5,354 nucleotides of DNA from Ignavibacteria bacterium (lineage in GTDB: Bacteria; Bacteroidota; Ignavibacteria; UBA10030; UBA6906): NCBI GenBank assembly GCA_029859455.1, contig JAOUDE010000196.1:1-5354 (forward strand). The letters run 5' to 3'. The position numbers and the translations under genes were made by a program. How positions within the stretch are numbered: position 1 is the first letter of the stretch; each line of letters begins with the position of its first letter. Below the pieces are notes generated by a model. The model was not told where the DNA came from, ran no database searches, and worked only from the letters and a program-made list of their open reading frames with translations. Shown here one piece after another: positions 1 to 5,354 of the stretch.

Positions 1-534
1 ACCCGCCCCCCGATGAAGGAACACGTGATTCTGACAATGAGCTTTCACCATGGCAACGCCGGTATCATCGCTATCGGGACTGCAAACAAAAAAGGGCTCG
101 TGACGAAGGATGGCGGGATCAACTGGGACGAGGCAAGCTATGGCATTGAAGGGAGCGAGCTTGTTGCCATCGGCTTCGACAGCACGGGCAACGAGTATTT
201 CGCCTGGGGGTCTGACGGACAGGGGTATGCCTCGCGCAACAAAGGAATCGAATGGGAACGAATCGACCCGGGATGGGAAGGTGTGGATCGGTTCCGGATA
301 TCGATTGACCGTAACAGGCCGTGGAGCGGAATCGCGCTCATCAATGATACAGGTCTCTACTATACGGAGTCAGCGGGCAAAGAGTGGACCCCCCTTCCTT
401 CTGAACCTCCCCCGGAACGGACGGGAGTTCTTTTCTGGAACGCGCAGCAGAGCATCCTCTACGGAATTTCAGATCAGGGAAATATCTTTCGATTGAACCT
501 GGCACAGCTTGTGCAGAAAACCCGAAAGCGATAA
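1..534 (+). CDS. BNR/Asp-box beta-propeller protein, C-terminal part (5'-partial)
   Basis: The frame is open from base 1 (T-R-P-P precedes the first Met at base 13) and ends at TAA 532-534. The first Met is not followed by a signal peptide but runs straight into propeller-like sequence, so I read this as the 3' end of a longer gene. Counting from that Met, three blade-like repeats are visible: TKDGGINW (residues 31-38) fits the Asp-box pattern S/T-x-D-x-G-x-x-W, while SRNKGIEW (74-81) and TESAGKEW (118-125) are degenerate copies with the Asp replaced. Each follows a G-x-x-Y/V strand and is spaced about 43 residues from the next. A last strand pair (ILYGISDQGNIFRL) closes the fold. Sortilin/YCF48-like propellers of this kind are usually exported in FCB bacteria and serve as binding or scaffold domains. 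No catalytic residues can be assigned. It overlaps the next gene by one base, suggesting co-translation. The propeller class is fairly sure; the function is unknown. Confidence 0.72.
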   Translation, partial: TRPPMKEHVILTMSFHHGNAGIIAIGTANKKGLVTKDGGINWDEASYGIEGSELVAIGFDSTGNEYFAWGSDGQGYASRNKGIEWERIDPGWEGVDRFRISIDRNRPWSGIALINDTGLYYTESAGKEWTPLPSEPPPERTGVLFWNAQQSILYGISDQGNIFRLNLAQLVQKTRKR

Positions 535-980
535 TGCGGGGTCAGCTTCTGGGCTTCCTCCTTGTCACTGTGTTGGTATGTTCGGAGAACTGCAGCGGTC
601 AGGACTACGGGCGGCGCGACACAGACTTCACCGTGACGCTCACTGGTCGGACTGAATTCCCCCCCGGCATCGACGCGTTCATAAGAACGACAGAGCAGTA
701 TCCCTGCACGGGATACAGGATACGCGCAGGCGTTTCATGGGAGTCCGACACGCTGACGATCGCAATCGGAGGATTCGTTCGCCCGTCTCCCTGTGTACCG
801 CTTTCTGCGGAGGCCACCGGCTCTCTGTACCTTGGCGATATCGGGAGCGGGTCATACATCCTCCGGATCCGTTATCGATCGGATACAGAACTGCACAGAT
901 TGCTTATCAACGAAAAGGATGTACGTGTGGAGAGCGGGCCGAACAGTTTCACCCGATTGTTTTTCGGCGAGGGCCCGTGA
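534..980 (+). CDS. Small secreted protein of unknown family, two-cysteine beta-rich
   Basis: This 148-aa protein starts at the ATG of TAATG, sharing one base with the preceding stop. I do not recognise the family. Residues 1-22 form a signal peptide (MRGQLLGFLLVTVLV, then a Cys- and Ser-containing c-region), with probable cleavage near residues 17-22. Cys16 is preceded by Val and Cys20 by Asn, so neither forms a good lipobox and a lipoprotein is unlikely. The mature part is rich in alternating beta-strand patterns (FTVTLTGR, YRIRAGVSW, TLTIAIGGFV, SYILRIRY). It has just two cysteines, C58 (YPCTGY) and C87 (PSPCVP), well placed for one disulfide across a beta-sandwich. The GSGSYILRIRY segment looks like the penultimate strand of an Ig-like domain. 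It has no transmembrane segment after the signal and no heme motif. No strong ribosome binding site precedes the ATG, so translation is probably coupled to the upstream gene. Its place between a propeller protein and an exported cytochrome suggests a periplasmic or surface accessory role; this is inference. Confidence 0.75.
   Translation: MRGQLLGFLLVTVLVCSENCSGQDYGRRDTDFTVTLTGRTEFPPGIDAFIRTTEQYPCTGYRIRAGVSWESDTLTIAIGGFVRPSPCVPLSAEATGSLYLGDIGSGSYILRIRYRSDTELHRLLINEKDVRVESGPNSFTRLFFGEGP
966..973 (+). promoter_or_regulatory. Probable Shine-Dalgarno for the cytochrome GTG start
   Basis: GGCGAGGG lies inside the end of the upstream gene, three bases before the GTG at 977. The GAGG core can pair with the 3' end of 16S rRNA. 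The spacing is short, but the GTGA overlap with the upstream stop would also supply ribosomes by coupling. It supports GTG 977 over the ATG at 998, which has only a weak adjacent ACAGG. The weak point is that many Bacteroidota use little Shine-Dalgarno pairing. Confidence 0.4.
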
Positions 981-2827
981 GTCAGAACCGAAACAGGATG
1001 ATCATCGTGCTCGTGTTCCTGGGGGGAGGCGCGTATGCCGGTTCCGGCGGGCTGGGTGAGATATTTCTTCCCGGGACACAACCGGGGATTGTGGAGTCCT
1101 TCGACTCTCCCCTTCAGTGCATTGCGTGTCACACGGGAGAAAATTCCGGCCTTGAGGTCACCATCGGAAGAGACTGGCAGGGAAGTATGATGGGCCACTC
1201 CGCCCGCGATCCGGTCTTCTATGCGGCGGTTGCAATCGCCAACAAGTACCGGAACGGCTCGGGAGAGTTCTGTATCCGCTGCCACTCACCCGGCGGATGG
1301 CTCGAAGGACGTTCCGATCCACCGACGGGAGAAGGACTGTTCGGCACTGATCTCGAGGGAGTTCAGTGCGATGTCTGCCACCGCATGAAGGATCCCGCTA
1401 TTCCGGATTCGACGGCAAACCCCGCTGTCCCCGGAACGGGGAACGGTATGATGGTGATGCAGGTTCCCTTGTATCCGAAACGAGGTCCGTTCCCGGACGC
1501 GTTCCAGTTTCACTCGACCCTGCAGGACACGTTTCAGGTATCGCCCGATCTCTGCGGAACATGTCACAACGTGAGCAACCCGTTTTATGCCGATGATCCG
1601 GTCACACAGGCACCTCATGAGTACAGCCCTATCGAGAGAACATACAGTGAATGGCTGCTCAGTTCCTTTTCGGCCATGGGGGAGGACGGAACGTGTCAGT
1701 CATGCCACATGACAAGGACCACAGGCTATGGGTGTATCGTCCCCGGCGCCCCCCTCCGGGAGAATCTCCCACTCCATGATCTCACTGGTGGAAATACGTT
1801 TGTCCCGGACATTCTGTATGATTTCTGGGGCGACGCGGTCGACACCACGGCGCTGCGGATGGGCAAACAGCGGGCCGTAGAAACGTTGCAGCGGGCCGCA
1901 ACAATGGAGGGAGATGCTTCATGGAACGGTGACACGCTGATCGCCGAAGTGACTGTAACGAACCTGACAGGACACAAATTGCCCACCGGCTACCCGGAAG
2001 GGAGACGTGCCTGGCTCTCTGTGACCGGGATGAATTCAGATGGTGACACGGTATTCAGATCAGGTTTATACGATTTCGAAACGGCGGATCTTGTCCATGA
2101 TGACCAGATCAAAATCTATGAGGCGAAACCGGGATTGACGGCGAACACGGCTGCAGAGTTCGGGCTTGACCCGGGGCCTTCGTTTCACTTTGTGCTCAAT
2201 GATTCGATCTATTTCGATAACCGGATTCCTCCACAGGGCTTCCTGAACAGCGCCTTCGCGACCCATGGAGCCGCTCCGGTAGGCTACTCGTATGAGGATG
2301 GGGCCTTCAGTGACCGGACCGAATACCGGACGACGGAGGCGGTCGCGACCTTCTCCGTTGTTCTGTACTACCAGACAGCAAGCAAGGAATACATTACTTT
2401 TCTGCGTGATGAAAACTCGGGCAATCAGTTTGACTGGAATGACTGGGGTGACAGCCTGTACGCGGCGTGGGAGCGGCATGGAAAATCACGGCCCGTTGTC
2501 ATGGACAGTCTCACGATACCGGTTGTTCCCACAGGGATTCGGGATTCGGAGCAGTTCCCCCTCGAGGCCTCTCTGTTCCAGAATCATCCCAACCCGTTCA
2601 ATCCTTCAACGACGATTACGTTCGCGCTGTCGGCACCTGCACCGGTCAGACTGGTTGTTTCGGACATACTGGGGCGGGAGATTGCCCTCCTGGCGGAGAG
2701 ACCGTACCTCCCCGGAACGCACCGGGTTCAGTTCACAGCCGACCATCTCCCTTCAGGAATCTATTTTTACACTCTGTTCGCCGGTAACGATCGCATTGCA
2801 ACCAGAAAACTCATTCTCATGAAATGA
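977..2827 (+). CDS. Pentaheme c-type cytochrome with T9SS sorting domain
   Basis: This 616-aa exported multiheme cytochrome starts at GTG 977, overlapping the upstream TGA by four bases. The frame is open further upstream, but only this start gives a good signal peptide: basic SQNRNR, hydrophobic MIIVLVFLGGG, and an AYA cleavage site near residue 21. Five CxxCH heme-attachment motifs follow: CIACH 48-52, CIRCH 99-103, CDVCH 131-135, CGTCH 193-197 and CQSCH 240-244. Candidate distal ligands are H74 (in MMGHSARDP), H179, H214 and H267 (in LPLHDLTGGN). Residues ~320-465 form a beta-rich domain with the TGHKLPTGYPEGRR motif (331-344), which I have seen in multiheme cytochromes of environmental bacteria. 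Residues ~529-616 are a T9SS type A sorting domain. Heme would be attached in the periplasm by the cytochrome c maturation machinery and the protein then sent to the cell surface. The likely role is electron transfer or a surface reductase; the substrate is not visible. Cys253 lies outside any heme motif. Heme binding and export are well supported; the exact function is open. Confidence 0.9.
   Translation: MSQNRNRMIIVLVFLGGGAYAGSGGLGEIFLPGTQPGIVESFDSPLQCIACHTGENSGLEVTIGRDWQGSMMGHSARDPVFYAAVAIANKYRNGSGEFCIRCHSPGGWLEGRSDPPTGEGLFGTDLEGVQCDVCHRMKDPAIPDSTANPAVPGTGNGMMVMQVPLYPKRGPFPDAFQFHSTLQDTFQVSPDLCGTCHNVSNPFYADDPVTQAPHEYSPIERTYSEWLLSSFSAMGEDGTCQSCHMTRTTGYGCIVPGAPLRENLPLHDLTGGNTFVPDILYDFWGDAVDTTALRMGKQRAVETLQRAATMEGDASWNGDTLIAEVTVTNLTGHKLPTGYPEGRRAWLSVTGMNSDGDTVFRSGLYDFETADLVHDDQIKIYEAKPGLTANTAAEFGLDPGPSFHFVLNDSIYFDNRIPPQGFLNSAFATHGAAPVGYSYEDGAFSDRTEYRTTEAVATFSVVLYYQTASKEYITFLRDENSGNQFDWNDWGDSLYAAWERHGKSRPVVMDSLTIPVVPTGIRDSEQFPLEASLFQNHPNPFNPSTTITFALSAPAPVRLVVSDILGREIALLAERPYLPGTHRVQFTADHLPSGIYFYTLFAGNDRIATRKLILMK
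2561..2824 (+). other. T9SS type A C-terminal sorting domain (within the cytochrome)
   Basis: Residues 529-616 of the cytochrome form the typical beta-sandwich targeting domain. In order they show LFQNHPNPFNPSTTITF, a VRLVVSDILGREIALL strand pair, a PGTHRVQF strand, LPSGIYFYTLFAG, and the closing basic RKLILMK. In known T9SS cargo this domain directs passage through the outer-membrane translocon and is often removed, with the protein anchored to the cell surface or released. No T9SS machinery gene is present in the window, so function depends on genes elsewhere. Confidence 0.92.
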
Positions 2828-2832
2828 TTCGT

Positions 2833-2836
2833 GGAG
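2833..2836 (+). promoter_or_regulatory. Shine-Dalgarno deciding the hydratase start
   Basis: GGAG sits six bases before ATG 2843 and three before ATG 2840. The spacing favours 2843 as the start. The GTG at 2831 overlaps this element and so has no ribosome binding site of its own. Confidence 0.5.
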
Positions 2837-2842
2837 ACGATG

Positions 2843-3616
2843 ATGGAATACAAATATCTGATAGTCACGAAAGACGTTCATGTCGCCGTGGTTCAGATCA
2901 ACCGCCCCAAGGTCCTGAACGCCCTCAATATGGATCTGATGGTGGAGCTCGTGGATGCACTGGAGAAGCTTGACAGGGACCGGGACATCGGATGCATCGT
3001 GGTAACCGGAAACGAACGTGCCTTCGCAGCAGGGGCGGACATCAATGAAATGACCGATGTGGATGCGATGGAAATGCTTTACAGAGACCAGTTCGCCCGA
3101 TGGGACCGGATGCGGAAGATCAAGAAGCCGATGATAGCGGCTGTCAGCGGATTCGCCCTCGGCGGCGGGTGCGAGCTGGCAATGATCTGCGACATGATCG
3201 TCGCGTCAGAGACGGCAAAATTCGGACAGCCGGAGATCAACATCGGTGTGATGCCCGGGGCCGGAGGGACACAGCGGCTGACGCGGGCAATCGGCAAGGT
3301 GAAAGCGATGGAGGTGGTATTGACAGGAAGGATGCTCACCGCTGACGAAGCGTTTCACTATGGCCTTGTGAACAAAGTCGTCCCTGTTGAATACTACCTC
3401 CGCGAGGCAGTCTCCCTCGCGCATGAAATTTCCTCAAAAGCGCCTGTTGCGGTCCGGCTTCTCAAAGATGCCGTTCTGAAGTCCTTTGATACCTCCATCG
3501 AGGGCGGCCTTGAGTTCGAACGGAAGAACTTCTATCTTCTCTTTGCCTCACGTGACCAGAAAGAAGGGATGAAAGCCTTTACCGAGAAGAGAAAGCCGGA
3601 GTGGAAGGGACGTTAA
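2843..3616 (+). CDS. Enoyl-CoA hydratase (crotonase family, PaaF-like position)
   Basis: This is a complete 257-aa crotonase-fold enzyme, the usual family length. It is predicted to add water across trans-2-enoyl-CoA thioesters in the cytoplasm to give 3-hydroxyacyl-CoA. The N-terminus has the INRPKVLNALN family motif (19-29). The oxyanion-hole loop is FAAGADINEM (61-70), and the second loop is FALGGGCELAM (104-114). By alignment with rat mitochondrial hydratase, the catalytic Glu144 and Glu164 correspond to E111 (in GGGCEL) and E131 (in FGQPEINIG). The PGAGGTQRL motif (138-146) follows, as in true hydratases. The C-terminal helices (GLVNKVV, then KEGMKAFTEKRKPEWKG) are typical of the trimeric fold. 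ATG 2843 is chosen for its GGAG spacing; GTG 2831 and ATG 2840 are in-frame alternatives adding four or one residues. It lies 15 bp after the cytochrome stop in the same frame and first in a hydratase-PaaG-PaaH series, so 2,3-dehydroadipyl-CoA hydratase is plausible, but a general short-chain crotonase is equally possible. Confidence 0.93.
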   Translation: MEYKYLIVTKDVHVAVVQINRPKVLNALNMDLMVELVDALEKLDRDRDIGCIVVTGNERAFAAGADINEMTDVDAMEMLYRDQFARWDRMRKIKKPMIAAVSGFALGGGCELAMICDMIVASETAKFGQPEINIGVMPGAGGTQRLTRAIGKVKAMEVVLTGRMLTADEAFHYGLVNKVVPVEYYLREAVSLAHEISSKAPVAVRLLKDAVLKSFDTSIEGGLEFERKNFYLLFASRDQKEGMKAFTEKRKPEWKGR

Positions 3617-3683
3617 CAGGGTTGTTTTTCTGATTTCATCATTTGAACATTTGCTCATTTAACCATTTTGTTTTGCGGACGGA
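3617..3683 (+). promoter_or_regulatory. AT-rich intergenic leader before the PaaG-like gene
   Basis: This 67-bp gap is much richer in A and T than the flanking genes and consists largely of a phased octamer repeat (3632-3671). I found no rho-independent terminator hairpin. I also found no exact match to the Bacteroidota -7 element (TAnnTTTG) or a convincing sigma-70 pair; TTGAAC at 3643-3648 is the best -35-like string but lacks a good partner. It could hold a secondary promoter or mRNA leader for the two downstream genes; that is a guess from composition. Confidence 0.3.
3632..3671 (+). repeat. Five phased, degenerate 8-bp tandem units with ATTT core
   Basis: The units in exact 8-bp register are GATTTCAT, CATTTGAA, CATTTGCT, CATTTAAC and CATTTTGT. 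Positions 2-5 (ATTT) are invariant across all five and position 1 is C in four of five, while the last three bases vary. The block ends 12 bp before the ATG of the PaaG-like gene. A conserved core with variable tails suggests either a decayed tandem repeat or a set of phased binding sites; the sequence cannot tell which. Confidence 0.7.
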
Positions 3684-4472
3684 ATGACACAAACCTATTC
3701 GACAATTCTCTACCAGATCAATGACGGTGTTCTGACGATTACCATGAACCGTCCTGACGTCTACAACGCGTTCAACGAGGAGATGAAGGAAGAGCTCAAC
3801 AATGCCTTTCGCTCCGCCGAGCGGGACAACGAGGTCCGATGTATTGTTCTGAGGGGAGCAGGCGAGAAGGCCTTTTCCTCCGGACAGGATCTGAAGGAGC
3901 ACCAGGGAAAGAAGCGTTCCCTGAAAGAATCACTTGAAAAATCATACAACCCTCTCATCCGCAAGATGCGGTCGATCGAAAAGCCGATCATAGGAATGAT
4001 CAACGGAGTTGCTGCGGGCGCGGGCTTCAGCGTTGCCCTTGCCTCCGACATGAGGGTGATGTCTTCCAATGCAAAACTTATCCAGGTCTTTATCCGGATC
4101 GGCCTGGTCCCGGATTCGGGTTCACATTGGTTCCTCCCTCAGATGGTCGGACCGGCAAGGGCGTTCGAATACGCTGTCACCGGCAGGGATATCGATGCGG
4201 CGGAAGCGGAGCGGGTCGGCCTGGTCAACAGGGTTGTCCCGCCTGAAAAGCTGGAAAAAGAAACGATGGAGCTTGCCCGCGAGCTTGCCATGGCTCCCAC
4301 GAAAGCAATCGGCCTCATCAAACGGACCCTCAACAAGGCCTCGTCCACGGATCTCAACGGCATTCTTGACTATGAGGCATATATCCAGCAGATTGCATCC
4401 GAGACTGAGGATCACCAGGAGGGCGTGACTGCGTTTCTTGAAAAGAGACCCGCCCGCTTCAAGGGAGCGTGA
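3684..4472 (+). CDS. paaG: PaaG-type enoyl-CoA isomerase (crotonase family)
   Basis: This is a complete 262-aa crotonase-fold protein, the same length as E. coli PaaG. PaaG converts ring-1,2-epoxyphenylacetyl-CoA to the seven-membered oxepin-CoA and also shifts enoyl-CoA double bonds. Recalled alignment with E. coli PaaG is strong: MNRPDVYNAFNEEM (21-34), AFSSGQDL oxyanion loop (63-70), YNPLIRKM (88-95), INGVAAGAG (106-114), IGLVPDSGSHWFLPQ (139-153) and the EGVTAFLEKRPARFKG tail. The two hydratase glutamates are replaced by S116 and F136, while D144 in the PDSG motif matches the catalytic Asp of PaaG. This argues for an isomerase and against a hydratase. ATG 3684 is the only start, because an in-frame TAA lies at 3660-3662. 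A clear ribosome binding site is missing. It sits between a hydratase and a PaaH-like dehydrogenase, as in the paaFGH order. It could instead be an auxiliary isomerase of unsaturated fatty acid oxidation; the symbol is tentative. Confidence 0.85.
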   Translation: MTQTYSTILYQINDGVLTITMNRPDVYNAFNEEMKEELNNAFRSAERDNEVRCIVLRGAGEKAFSSGQDLKEHQGKKRSLKESLEKSYNPLIRKMRSIEKPIIGMINGVAAGAGFSVALASDMRVMSSNAKLIQVFIRIGLVPDSGSHWFLPQMVGPARAFEYAVTGRDIDAAEAERVGLVNRVVPPEKLEKETMELARELAMAPTKAIGLIKRTLNKASSTDLNGILDYEAYIQQIASETEDHQEGVTAFLEKRPARFKGA

Positions 4473-4527
4473 CACTCCTCCTGCAGTCCATTCCGGCACA
4501 ACCGGGTCACCGACACACTGACACCCC
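4473..4527 (+). other. Short intergenic gap, no convincing signal
   Basis: This 55-bp gap separates the PaaG-like and PaaH-like genes. It contains an imperfect GGGTCA...TGACACCC pairing around 4504-4527 with mismatches and no following T-run, so it is not called a terminator. There is no ribosome binding site close to the next ATG. Transcription probably continues through it. Confidence 0.4.
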
Positions 4528-5354
4528 ATGAGTACGAACCGACAGACCATCGGGATCATCGGCGCAGGCACGATGGGCAGAGGTATTGCCCAGGTCGCGG
4601 CGCAGAGCGGCTTCGAGGTCATCCTGCACGATCTCTCCTCTTCAGCCTTGAAGGATGCTCTCACCGGGATCAAGGAAGGGTTGCGGAAATCGGCGGCGAA
4701 GGGAAGAATCACCCCGACTGATGCCACCGAAGCACTCTCCGCGATTCGCCCCAGCAGGAAGCTCAATGAATTCGGATCCGCCGATTTCGTCATCGAGGCG
4801 GCTGTCGAAATCATGGATGTCAAGAAAGATATCTTCCGAAAGCTCGACCAGGTGGTCGGCCCCGAAACGATTCTCGCCTCGAACACATCGTCCCTCTCGA
4901 TCAATGCGATCGCATCACTGACGAAAACGCCGGAGTCCGTCGTCGGGATGCATTTCTTCAACCCGGCACCACTCATGTCTCTCGTCGAAATCATAAAAGG
5001 GAAGCAGACCTCAGCGGAGACATTGAAGCGATCATGCGATCTCGCAATGGAGATGAAGAAGACACCTGTCGTGTGTTCCGACACACCGGGGTTCATCGTC
5101 AACAGGGTCGCCCGCCCGTTCTATGGTGAAGCGCTTCGCCTCCTTGGAGAAGGAGTTGCGTCGGTGGCGGAAATCGACCGGATCGTGCGGGAGTCAGGTG
5201 GATTCCGAATGGGACCGTTCGAACTGATGGACCTGATTGGTATTGATATCAACTTCACCGTCACGCAATCCGTATACGACCAGTTCTTCCAGGAACCCAG
5301 GTTCAGGCCGCACCCGATTCAACGCCAGATGGTTGAATCTGGTACACTCGGGCG
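4528..5354 (+). CDS. paaH: PaaH-type 3-hydroxyacyl-CoA dehydrogenase (3'-partial)
   Basis: The first 275 codons of an NAD-dependent 3-hydroxyacyl-CoA dehydrogenase run off the window with no stop. It should oxidise L-3-hydroxyacyl-CoA to 3-ketoacyl-CoA; in the phenylacetate pathway the substrate is 3-hydroxyadipyl-CoA. The N-terminal Rossmann fold has GIIGAGTMGRGIA (9-21) with the GxGxxG dinucleotide loop, followed by D35 at the end of strand 2. By alignment with human HADH, the active-site residues S137, H158, E170 and N208 correspond to S121 (SNTSSL), H142 (MHFFNPAP), E154 (SLVEII) and N192 (TPGFIVNRVARPF), all conserved. The helical domain begins near residue 186, and GPFELMDLIGIDINFTVT (229-246) plus the EPRFRPHPIQ segment resemble PaaH more than short fatty-acid HADs. 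E. coli PaaH is 475 aa, so a second helical domain may lie outside. ATG 4528 is fixed by an in-frame TGA at 4519-4521. The dehydrogenase call is firm; the PaaH assignment is moderate. Confidence 0.92.
   Translation, partial: MSTNRQTIGIIGAGTMGRGIAQVAAQSGFEVILHDLSSSALKDALTGIKEGLRKSAAKGRITPTDATEALSAIRPSRKLNEFGSADFVIEAAVEIMDVKKDIFRKLDQVVGPETILASNTSSLSINAIASLTKTPESVVGMHFFNPAPLMSLVEIIKGKQTSAETLKRSCDLAMEMKKTPVVCSDTPGFIVNRVARPFYGEALRLLGEGVASVAEIDRIVRESGGFRMGPFELMDLIGIDINFTVTQSVYDQFFQEPRFRPHPIQRQMVESGTLG

Noticed and set aside
110..496. Plus-strand frame of 128 codons within the propeller gene
   Set aside because: It is out of frame with the Asp-box repeats and gives a low-complexity Arg/Ser/Gly-rich product.
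579..596. Lipobox at Cys16 or Cys20 of the small secreted protein
   Set aside because: The residues before the cysteines (Val for Cys16, Asn for Cys20) do not fit the Gly/Ala/Ser required at the -1 position.
872..1285. Minus-strand frame of 137 codons opposite the small protein and cytochrome
   Set aside because: It is antisense to the cytochrome signal peptide and first heme motif, with no domain pattern and no separate promoter or ribosome binding site.
2066..2479. Minus-strand frame of 137 codons opposite the cytochrome's beta-rich domain
   Set aside because: It is antisense to conserved coding sequence, and the product is Arg/Val-rich without recognisable motifs.
2292..2822. Plus-strand frame of 176 codons inside the cytochrome gene
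   Set aside because: It is an out-of-frame reading of the T9SS sorting-domain region, and the product is very rich in Arg and Ser, typical of a shadow frame.
2831..2842. GTG 2831 or ATG 2840 as the hydratase start
   Set aside because: GTG 2831 overlaps the GGAG element and ATG 2840 is only three bases from it. ATG 2843 has better spacing and gives the usual family N-terminus.
4504..4527. Possible hairpin terminator between the PaaG-like and PaaH-like genes
   Set aside because: The GGGTCA/TGACACCC pairing is imperfect, has no T-run after it, and abuts the next start codon.
4122..5102. Long minus-strand open frame (326 codons)
   Set aside because: It lies antisense to the well-supported PaaG-like and PaaH-like genes and spans their intergenic gap. 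The translation shows no recognisable motif and is explained by GC-biased codons on the opposite strand.

Overview
The window is a 5.35 kb, gene-dense stretch in which every recognisable gene lies on the + strand. It is open at both ends: the first gene lacks its 5' end and the last lacks its 3' end. The clearest taxonomic clue is the C-terminus of the cytochrome gene. It carries a type A sorting domain of the type IX secretion system (T9SS), with the NHPNPFNPSTTI motif, a GREI strand, a PSGIYFYTL motif and a basic end. T9SS is a Bacteroidota/FCB-group trait, and this wording of the domain is common in Ignavibacteria-like and related lineages. The moderately GC-rich, third-position-biased coding sequence suggests an environmental FCB bacterium and not a classic low-GC Bacteroidetes. 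This placement is inference.

Region 1 (1-2827) is a compact run of three genes for exported proteins. They are the end of a BNR/Asp-box beta-propeller protein, a small secreted protein of unknown family (148 aa), and a 616-aa pentaheme c-type cytochrome with an N-terminal signal peptide and a C-terminal T9SS sorting domain. Their ends overlap (TAATG, then GTGA), so they are probably co-translated. Together they look like a cell-surface redox or electron-transfer module, although the electron donor and acceptor cannot be read from the sequence.

Region 2 (2843-5354) encodes three cytoplasmic acyl-CoA enzymes: an enoyl-CoA hydratase with both catalytic glutamates, a PaaG-type enoyl-CoA isomerase that has lost both glutamates but has the PaaG aspartate, and a PaaH-type 3-hydroxyacyl-CoA dehydrogenase cut by the window edge. 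The order hydratase, PaaG, PaaH matches paaF-paaG-paaH of the phenylacetate degradation operon. Aerobic phenylacetyl-CoA catabolism, or a beta-oxidation set derived from it, is therefore the leading hypothesis. No ring-oxygenase (paaABCDE) or paaZ gene is present here to confirm it.

The cytochrome and hydratase genes are only 15 bp apart with no visible terminator, so the surface module and the catabolic module may share a transcript. The only notable non-coding element is a 40-bp AT-rich block of five phased 8-bp units between the hydratase and the isomerase genes. No tRNA, rRNA, CRISPR, insertion sequence or convincing terminator was seen. I did not find a clearly new system; the most unusual features are the T9SS-tagged pentaheme cytochrome with its coupled secreted partners and the phased octamer repeat.
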